From a bacterium (GTDB lineage Bacteria > Chloroflexota > Dehalococcoidia > Tepidiformales > Tepidiformaceae), in contig QEVS01000013.1 of the NCBI GenBank assembly GCA_003577245.1, forward strand, positions 1 through 54,578: 54,578 nucleotides of DNA, in the 5' to 3' direction. Below, piece by piece: positions 49,165-54,578 of the stretch; the first letter of the stretch is position 1; every line of letters starts with the position of its first letter. The notes beneath the pieces were generated by a model. The model was not told the DNA's origin. It saw only the letters and a list, made by a program, of their open reading frames with translations, and did not search any database. A program made the translations under genes and the position numbers.

Positions 49165-50565
49165 ATGCCGGGAGACAGCGACGTGCGGCAGAGGCTCGAT
49201 GCCCGGCGCCGGGAAGCTGCCCGCCGCTGGGATCTGAGCCGCGGCGTGGTGCTCCTCCCGTCGGGGCTTCCGGTACCCATTGCCGGCACCGACCAGGCCC
49301 ACGAATTCCATTCCCATCCCGAGCACAGCTACCTCGCCGGCGTGGCCAATCCCGGCGCCGTGCTGGCGTTCGACCCACGCGAGGGGTGGACGCTCTTCGC
49401 TCACGTGGCTTCGGAGGAGGAGCGGGTCTGGTCGGGCGACTCAGAGGCGCTGGAAGGGCAGTCGCTACGGTCGGGCCTCGAGCGCGCCCTGCCCGCCGAG
49501 CAGCTGGGCCGTTGGCTTGAGGCGCACCGGGGCGAGCCGGTCGCCATCCTCGGCAATCACGACCTGCGCCACCGGCCAGGGGACTACGGGGTTGAGCGCT
49601 GGCCCGCGCTGGAGCTTGAATTCGACGAAGCGCTGGCCGAGCGCCTTTCGGCCGCCATTTCGGAAATGCGACGCACGAAGGATGCGGGCGAACTCGACGC
49701 GATGCGGCGCGCGGCAGCAGCGAGCCGGGCAGGGCACCTCGCGGGCATGCGCGTGGCGCGGGCGGGAATGACGGAGCGCGACCTGCAGATCGAGATTGAA
49801 GTGCGGTTCTTCCGCTCCGGGGCAGCCCGGACGGCCTACGGCTCCATCGTGGGAGGCGGGCCGAACGGCGCCGTGCTTCATTTTGCGCCCACATCGCGCG
49901 TGCTGGGGGACGGGGAACTGGTGCTCGTCGATGCGGGCGCCGAAGTGGACGGCTACGCGAGCGACGTGACCCGCACCTACCCTGTTGGCGGGATATTCCA
50001 GGGCCTTCACCGTGATCTCTACCAGCTTGTGCTCGGCGTACAGGAACAGGCGATCGCAGGTGTGAGGCCAGGCGTGGAGTACCGCGACCTGCACATGTCG
50101 GCAAGCCAGCGGCTGGCCGATGGCCTGGTACAGCTGGGCATTCTGCGCGGGGATCCCGCGGACCTGGTGGAGCGCGATGTCCACGCGCTCTTCTTTCCCC
50201 ATGGCCTTGGTCACATGCTGGGGCTTGCCACGCACGACGCCGGGGGTTGCCTTGCCGGGCGCACACCGAGCGACCGTTTTGGCCTCAGGTATCTCCGGGC
50301 CGACCTCCCCCTGGAGCCGGGGTATGTGGTCACCATCGAGCCAGGGATCTACTTCATCCCCGCCATCCTGACCAACCCGGCGCGCCGGGAATCCTGCGCC
50401 GATGCGGTCAACTGGGAGCTGGCCGACCGGCTTCTCGGCCTGGGCGGAATCCGGGTCGAAGACGACGTGCTTGTCACTGAAACGGGGGCCGACGTGCTCA
50501 CATCCAGCATTCCGAAATCGATTTCGGCGATCGAGGCGCTGCGCGCGGAGGGCCTGGGCCAGTGA
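49165..50565 (+). CDS. M24-family aminopeptidase (Xaa-Pro aminopeptidase/prolidase, PepP-like)
   Basis: A 466-residue metallopeptidase. The N-terminal third is an aminopeptidase-P-type domain (LLPSGLPVPIAGTDQAHEFHSHPEHSYLAGVANPGAVLAF); the C-terminal pita-bread domain holds the metal ligands VDAGAEVDGYASDVTRTYP, HGLGHMLGLATHD, TIEPGIYF and GIRVEDDVLVT. These enzymes cleave N-terminal residues preceding proline. GTG 49162 is a possible start, one codon earlier. Its stop overlaps the next peptidase gene (GTGA), forming a likely peptide-utilisation operon with the S9 enzyme. Confidence 0.93.
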   Translation: MPGDSDVRQRLDARRREAARRWDLSRGVVLLPSGLPVPIAGTDQAHEFHSHPEHSYLAGVANPGAVLAFDPREGWTLFAHVASEEERVWSGDSEALEGQSLRSGLERALPAEQLGRWLEAHRGEPVAILGNHDLRHRPGDYGVERWPALELEFDEALAERLSAAISEMRRTKDAGELDAMRRAAAASRAGHLAGMRVARAGMTERDLQIEIEVRFFRSGAARTAYGSIVGGGPNGAVLHFAPTSRVLGDGELVLVDAGAEVDGYASDVTRTYPVGGIFQGLHRDLYQLVLGVQEQAIAGVRPGVEYRDLHMSASQRLADGLVQLGILRGDPADLVERDVHALFFPHGLGHMLGLATHDAGGCLAGRTPSDRFGLRYLRADLPLEPGYVVTIEPGIYFIPAILTNPARRESCADAVNWELADRLLGLGGIRVEDDVLVTETGADVLTSSIPKSISAIEALRAEGLGQ

Positions 50566-52703
50566 CGCGCCCCTTCGAGGCCATCAGCATCGAGCAGGTT
50601 GCCTACTTCCCCCGGCCGGGGATGGTGGCCCCCGGCGCCATCCGCTTCACTCCCGATGGCTCTGCTGTCACCTACCTCTTCAGCGAAGAAGGCACGCTCG
50701 TACGCGGCCTCTGGCGGTACGAGATAGCGACGGGTGAGCGAGCCGTCCTCGCCGGCCCGCAGCGGGCGCCGGTGGAGGAAGGCGGGCTTTCACGCGATGA
50801 GGAGTTGCGCCGCGAACGCTCCCGGCTCCGCGAGCTGGGGGTTACGCATTACCAGTTCGCCACGAAGGCAGACCCGGCTGTGCTGCTTGTGCCAATGGGG
50901 GGAACGCTCCTTGTCAGCGTTGGCGGCGAAGCGCTACGTGAAATCCCCGGGGTCGAGCAGACCCTTGACCCGCGGCTAAGCGATGACGGCGCCCGCGTGG
51001 CATTTGTGCGGGAGGGCGAGCTTTACGTTGTGGAGGTTGCCGGGGGCGGACCACGCCGCCTCACGACGGGCGCCGAAGACGGCGTCACAAACGGGCTCGC
51101 CGAGTTCATCGCACAGGAGGAACTCGACCGCGACGAGGGCTACTGGTGGAGCCCCGATGGCGAGCGCATCGCCTTCATCCGGGCCGACAGCAGGCACATT
51201 CCGAAGTATCCCGTGGTGCACCAGGGGCGCGACCAGGTCGACGTCGAAGAGCACCGCTACCCCTTCGCGGGCAAGGCCAACGCCTGCCTGGACCTGGGGG
51301 TGGTTGAGCTGGCGACCGGTGCAGTGCGATGGCTGGACCTCGGCGCGGAAAAGGACATCTACATTTCAAGCGTTGCCTGGAGGCCCGACGGGACGCTGAC
51401 GGCAGAGGTGCTTTCGCGGAACCAGAAGAGGCTCCAGCTCTTCGCCTTCGATGCTGCGAGCGGCGCACGGGAGCTCCTGCGGGAAGAGGACAGCGACCTG
51501 TGGGTCAACGTCGACCACGGCACGCGATTCCTCGAATCGGGCCAGGTGCTCTACACGAGCGAGAAGACGGGCTTCCGCCACCTTTATCTCGACGACACCG
51601 GGGCGCGGACGTCACGCCAGCTAACCGAAGGGGACTGGGCCGTCACACGCCTGGTCTCGGTGGACGAAGAGCGCAGGCTTGCCTTCTTCATGGCCACGCG
51701 TGATTCGGTGCTGGAACGTCACCTCTACGCGGTTGGCCTCGACGGCGGCGCGCCGCGCAGGCTCACGAGCGAGGCGGGCTGGCACGAGGCAGTCATCGAC
51801 CGGAGTCACGAGCGCTTCGTCGATACGTGGAGCTCCCTTTCGCACGGTCCCCGCGTGGCACTCCGTTCAATCGATGGCGCCTTTGAGGGGATGCTGTTCG
51901 AAAACAGCGGCGCTACGGCTGAGGAACTCGGCCTGGCGACCCCGGAATTGACAACAGTGACCGCCGCCGACGGCGCTACTGTGCTGCACGGGGCGCTCTA
52001 CCAGCCACCGGCGAGCACGAAGGCCCGGCCGTTTCCGCTCATCGTCTCGGTGTACGGGGGACCACATGTGCAGCGCGTGGCAAACGAGTGGTCGCTGACG
52101 GTGGACCTGCGCGCCCAGTACCTCGCGCGCGAAGGGTACGTGGTGTTCAAGCTCGACAACCGTGGAAGCGCGAACCGCGGCCAGGCCTTCGAAGCACCGA
52201 TTCATCTCTGCACCGGACGCGTCGAGGTGGACGACCAGGCTGCCGGGGTCAAGCGGCTGGTTGAACTCGGGCTGGCGGAACCGTCGCGGGTTGGGGTCTA
52301 CGGTTGGAGCTACGGAGGCTACATGACGCTGATGGCCATGCTGCGCGCGCCGGGGATGTTCCGCGTGGGCGTGGCGGGCGCACCGGTCACGCACTGGGAC
52401 GGTTACGACACGGCCTACACCGAGCGCTACATGGGCACGCCTGCCGTCAACGCCACGGGTTACGAGGAGAGCTCAGCTCTCGCCCATGTTGCCCGCCTCG
52501 ACGGGAAGCTGCTGCTCGTCCACGGGATGATCGATGAGAATGTCCATTTCAGGCATACGGCGCGCCTGGCCGTCGCGCTCTCTTCGGCCCAGAAGGAGTA
52601 TGAGCTCCTGGTCTTCCCCGAAGAGCGCCACATGCCGCGCGATGCGAAGGGGCTCGAATACCAGGAGCGCCGGCTGATCGAGTTCTTCAAACGCCACCTC
52701 TGA
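50562..52703 (+). CDS. S9-family prolyl peptidase (dipeptidyl peptidase IV-like)
   Basis: A 713-residue cytoplasmic serine peptidase. An N-terminal beta-propeller (about 20-470; repeats such as [35 protein letters not shown]) is followed by an alpha/beta hydrolase. Catalytic triad: Ser583 in GWSYGGY, Asp658 in MIDENVHF, His690 in EERHMP. The substrate-anchoring double-glutamate pair EE is visible in [21 protein letters not shown]. No signal peptide. Prolyl specificity matches the neighbouring Xaa-Pro enzyme. GTG start overlaps the preceding stop. Confidence 0.94.
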   Translation: MTRPFEAISIEQVAYFPRPGMVAPGAIRFTPDGSAVTYLFSEEGTLVRGLWRYEIATGERAVLAGPQRAPVEEGGLSRDEELRRERSRLRELGVTHYQFATKADPAVLLVPMGGTLLVSVGGEALREIPGVEQTLDPRLSDDGARVAFVREGELYVVEVAGGGPRRLTTGAEDGVTNGLAEFIAQEELDRDEGYWWSPDGERIAFIRADSRHIPKYPVVHQGRDQVDVEEHRYPFAGKANACLDLGVVELATGAVRWLDLGAEKDIYISSVAWRPDGTLTAEVLSRNQKRLQLFAFDAASGARELLREEDSDLWVNVDHGTRFLESGQVLYTSEKTGFRHLYLDDTGARTSRQLTEGDWAVTRLVSVDEERRLAFFMATRDSVLERHLYAVGLDGGAPRRLTSEAGWHEAVIDRSHERFVDTWSSLSHGPRVALRSIDGAFEGMLFENSGATAEELGLATPELTTVTAADGATVLHGALYQPPASTKARPFPLIVSVYGGPHVQRVANEWSLTVDLRAQYLAREGYVVFKLDNRGSANRGQAFEAPIHLCTGRVEVDDQAAGVKRLVELGLAEPSRVGVYGWSYGGYMTLMAMLRAPGMFRVGVAGAPVTHWDGYDTAYTERYMGTPAVNATGYEESSALAHVARLDGKLLLVHGMIDENVHFRHTARLAVALSSAQKEYELLVFPEERHMPRDAKGLEYQERRLIEFFKRHL

Positions 52704-52750
52704 CCGGCGGCGGGGTGGTGCGCAAACCAGGAGAGCAAGGAGATCGCATC

Positions 52751-53587
52751 ATGGAATATTCTCGGCCTGACCTGCTCGTTGAGACTGGCTGGCTGGCTCA
52801 GCACCTTGACGACCCGTCGGTGAGGGTCGTGGATTGTGGATTCCCGGATGCGTACCAGCGAGCGCACATACCGGGAGCCGCCGGACTGCCCGTCCACCAC
52901 TACATCAAGGAGCCGGACCCGGCCGGTGGAGCGTTCGGCGTGCTCGTGATGGCGCCTGCGGAATTCGAAGCCCTGATGGGAGGCCTCGGCATCGGACCCG
53001 GCACCACGGTAATCGCTTATGACGACGACAACGCCCGGGTCTCCACGCGGCTGTGGTGGGTGCTGAACTACTACGGCCATACCGGCGTCAAGGTGCTCAA
53101 CGGCGGCTGGCACAGCTGGCTCAGTGAAGGACGCCCGGTGACGTTCGAGACGGCCGCCCGGCCGCCCGCGCCGTTTCGCGCCAGGGTTGTGCCTTCGATC
53201 AATGCGTCCTGCGAGTATCTGAAGGCGCACCATGCCGGCCGGGAGATCCAGGTGCTCGATGCCCGGAGCGAGGCGGAATGGCTGGGCCGGGAAAGCCGCG
53301 GGAACCAGCGTGTTGGCCATGTGCCCGGGGCCAGGCACCTGGAGTGGTCCCGTTTCGTCGCGAAGGACAGGTTCCGGCGCTTCCTTCCCGCCGACGACCT
53401 GCAGGCATTGGCCGACCAGGCAGGCTTGGTGCGCGGGAAGGAGACAATCACCTACTGCCAGGGAGGCATCAGGGCGGCGCACGCGGCCTTCACGCTTGCT
53501 CTGCTCGGGTATGAGCGCGTCCGGGTGTACGACGGTTCCATGAAGGAGTGGGCGAACCGCGACGATACGCCTCTCACTCTCGACTGA
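52751..53587 (+). CDS. sseA: Tandem-rhodanese sulfurtransferase (thiosulfate/3-mercaptopyruvate type)
   Basis: A 278-residue enzyme of two rhodanese domains. The first (about 10-120) is inactive, with WVLNYYGHTGVKVLNGGWHSWL; the second (about 150-278) has the active-site loop C-Q-G-G-I-R-A in TYCQGGIRAAH. The family transfers sulfane sulfur to cyanide, thioredoxin or thiols. The interdomain motif ARSEAEWLGRESRGNQRVGHVPGARHLEW is typical. Start ATG at 52751 is set by AAGGAG (7 bases away). Independent of the peptidase operon, ends before a strong hairpin. Confidence 0.93.
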   Translation: MEYSRPDLLVETGWLAQHLDDPSVRVVDCGFPDAYQRAHIPGAAGLPVHHYIKEPDPAGGAFGVLVMAPAEFEALMGGLGIGPGTTVIAYDDDNARVSTRLWWVLNYYGHTGVKVLNGGWHSWLSEGRPVTFETAARPPAPFRARVVPSINASCEYLKAHHAGREIQVLDARSEAEWLGRESRGNQRVGHVPGARHLEWSRFVAKDRFRRFLPADDLQALADQAGLVRGKETITYCQGGIRAAHAAFTLALLGYERVRVYDGSMKEWANRDDTPLTLD

Positions 53588-53603
53588 ACGGACCGGGAAA
53601 CGA

Positions 53604-53629
53604 TGAGGGGCTCCGCGTGGAGCCCCTCA
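53604..53629. terminator. Hairpin between convergent genes (likely bidirectional terminator)
   Basis: TGAGGGGCTCC-GCGT-GGAGCCCCTCA is an 11-base-pair perfect stem with a 4-base loop, 17 bases after the rhodanese stop and 28 bases before the end of the Cys4 gene. There is no T-tract on either side, so it is not a textbook intrinsic terminator, but its place between convergent ends supports a terminating or transcript-protecting role. Confidence 0.65.
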
Positions 53630-53656
53630 CAGGTCAGACGCGGGGGACGGGGGTGT

Positions 53657-53854
53657 CTAGATGGCGGGAGCGGCAGTCTCGGGGGCCTCACGCTCTGCGC
53701 GCTCAACCTTCAAGAGTGCCTCGAGAGTGAAACCGAGGTCGGCGCGCTCACAGAGTGAGCTGCAGTAGGTCATCTTCAAGGCCGAGCTGGCGGACTTTCG
53801 CCAGTCGTAGCGCAGCCCGCAGCGAGCGCAAACCTTGATGTTGTCGGGATTCAT
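53657..53854 (-). CDS. Small Cys4 (putative zinc-binding) protein, paralogue B
   Basis: 65 residues with the same C9-x2-C12-x18-C31-x3-C35 layout as the protein at 47674-47868. Conserved core: YDWRKSASSALKMTYC and SLCERADLGFTLEALL; paralogue A differs there by only a handful of residues. The tail (KVERAEREAPETAAPAI) is unrelated. I chose the ATG at 53854, giving an N-terminus of the same length as paralogue A; an ATG at 53932 would add 26 residues. No good ribosome-binding sequence precedes either. A perfect dyad at 53935-53953 is the likely promoter region. Function unknown. Confidence 0.8.
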   Translation of the reverse strand: MNPDNIKVCARCGLRYDWRKSASSALKMTYCSSLCERADLGFTLEALLKVERAEREAPETAAPAI

Positions 53855-53934
53855 CCCGGCGCCGCCGGGGCCGATGAGCGTTTCCACGCTGTTTCTCCAA
53901 TCGAAGGCCGGTCTGATGAGGCCTTCATCCATTA

Positions 53935-53953
53935 CTACGCTTATCTAGCGTAG
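53935..53953. promoter_or_regulatory. Perfect dyad upstream of the second Cys4 gene
   Basis: CTACGCT-TATCT-AGCGTAG: 7-base arms and a 5-base centre, 2 bases outside the upstream ATG and 81 bases from the preferred start. On the minus strand the centre reads AGATA within GCTAGATAAGC, which can act as a -10-like element. A dimeric regulator site is plausible. Confidence 0.5.
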
Positions 53954-54270
53954 GTTGTTCCACCGCCTAAGGGCCAGCAGGGGGCGGCGCGTGCATCCCC
54001 GGAATGAATGGAAGGTAAAGAGCGAGTTCATGGGCGGTCTCAGCGGCGCGGCCGGATTGCGCCTTCAGACAAGCGCAGGCTACCCGCGAAGGAAGGAGAT
54101 GTTAGAATCGCGACATGTCCGGTGTGGCGCGCACGGGCGTGCCGTGATGACAGGCTCCCGGCCGAACGGGGTGGAACCCGTGCAGCCAGGAGTCACCAGC
54201 GCACCGGCCATCCCGGTTCCGAATCTTCAGCAAGGCGTCTGCGCCGCGTTCGGAACGGGCCTCTTCGGGC
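53954..54270. other. 317-base stretch before tRNA-Gly without a convincing gene
   Basis: TTAGAAT at 54102-54108, 6 bases before an ATG at 54115, looks like a leaderless start, but that frame closes after 10 codons (MSGVARTGVP). An overlapping frame starting at 54147 (54 codons) runs into the tRNA and shows no family pattern. It may be the remnant of a degraded gene or a leader. No other RNA element was recognised. Confidence 0.4.
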
Positions 54271-54307
54271 GCGGGAGTAGCTCAGTGGTAGAGCGCCTGC
54301 CTTCCAA
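54271..54307 (+). tRNA. tRNA-Gly(TCC), 5' half only, broken in the anticodon loop
   Basis: GCGGGAG acceptor strand, TA, D-arm GCTC-AGTGGTA-GAGC, then CCTGC and the anticodon loop CT-TCC-AA are a perfect tRNA-Gly 5' half (positions 1-38). The matching 3' anticodon strand GCAGG should follow but the sequence instead reads CTAGCTCGCC, and no T-arm (GTTCGA-type) or 3' acceptor strand follows before the window edge. The gene is therefore interrupted at or just after 54307. A minus-strand transposase fragment begins 79 bases later, which points to an insertion or a rearrangement. Confidence 0.85.
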
Positions 54308-54385
54308 CTAGCTCGCCCCAAGCGCTGTGCTTCCAGATGCCACAAACTGGATCCACAGCGAGCGGGAGTTGTCCACTTATCATCT

Positions 54386-54578
54386 CTACGTTCGGGCCTC
54401 TCCTAAGAGCCCTGTCCGAGCAATCGAAAGCGCGGGTGACTTGCGCTCGGGCTCGGCCAGGATCGTAAGTTGGGCGTAATCCCAGCGGCGGGCACTGCGG
54501 GAGAGGGCTGAGACAGTGAAGTCTTCGAGGGTAAGGTCGTAGCACTCCTCGCGGGCGGTGCGATTGAGGCGCTCGACG
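54386..54578 (-). pseudogene. DDE transposase (integrase-core) C-terminal fragment
   Basis: The minus-strand frame entering from the right edge begins VERLNRTAREECYDLTLEDF, the conserved end of the integrase core of IS3/IS481-type transposases, where the catalytic Glu lies in the VER motif. Normally the next segment is of the form RxW-x-YN-x-x-RPH-x-ALG; here it becomes RRWDYAQLTILAEPER and stops at TAG, so the C-terminus appears truncated or frameshifted. It adjoins the broken tRNA-Gly gene. Only a fragment is visible, so the family is provisional; the terminal inverted repeat could not be identified. Confidence 0.55.

Noticed and set aside
54271..54578. Group I intron in tRNA-Gly
   Set aside because: The upstream exon ends in A38 rather than the usual U before a 5' splice site, and no intron core (P, Q, R, S) or 3' exon is visible in the window.
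1..54578. CRISPR array
   Set aside because: No regularly spaced short direct repeats; the only tandem repeat is coding (11522-11872).

Overview
The window is a high-GC bacterial chromosome segment with very short gaps and many start/stop overlaps. Most of it is vertically inherited housekeeping and metabolic sequence. The gene content suggests a deep-branching, probably Chloroflexota (possibly Dehalococcoidia-like) organism: RNase J, a fused acetyl-CoA carboxylase carboxyltransferase (AccD-AccA), a family-4-type uracil-DNA glycosylase, a PIP-synthase-like CDP-alcohol phosphotransferase, and several genes that look leaderless. The taxonomic call is inference from gene content and was not tested by a search. 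No CRISPR array or complete mobile element is present.

Region 1 (1-8.0 kb) is an anaerobic-respiration island. A minus-strand operon encodes a MobB-FmdE-zinc-ribbon fusion, a Tat-exported type II molybdenum oxidoreductase catalytic subunit (nitrate reductase / nitrite oxidoreductase-like), a 90-residue unknown, and the iron-sulfur subunit, which runs off the left edge. It is transcribed divergently from a CRP/FNR-family regulator, with a CRP/FNR-like near-palindrome between them. A second minus-strand operon follows (DUF2249 protein, heme-copper-oxidase-like membrane protein, DUF59 protein).

Region 2 (8-20.9 kb) holds an MMPL exporter with a palindrome at its start, small YciI and DinB proteins, and a signalling cluster: a zinc-ribbon membrane protein with seven tandem 17-residue repeats, a Ser/Thr kinase, and an ABC transporter with three FHA domains. 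A PAC2 protein, an HPF-cold-shock fusion and a serine hydrolase gene interrupted by an in-frame TAG follow.

Region 3 (20.9-30.1 kb) has a second heme-copper-like membrane protein, a lipid cluster (two acyltransferases, PHP phosphoesterase, CDP-alcohol phosphotransferase), a secreted metallopeptidase, prfB with its programmed frameshift, a serine-recombinase homologue that has lost its catalytic residues, and a zinc-ribbon coiled-coil protein.

Region 4 (30.2-43.1 kb) is a long plus-strand housekeeping run: yceD-rpmF-fabD-fabG-nusB-acpP-tatB-tatC-TSUP-UDG-rnj-ftsK-accDA-TSUP. Region 5 (43.1-54.6 kb) carries an M1-like membrane peptidase, an MFS transporter convergent with a MarR regulator, a WYL regulator with a strong promoter/operator, two peptidases (M24, S9), a rhodanese, two near-identical 64/65-residue Cys4 proteins, and at the right edge a tRNA-Gly gene cut in its anticodon loop beside a transposase fragment.
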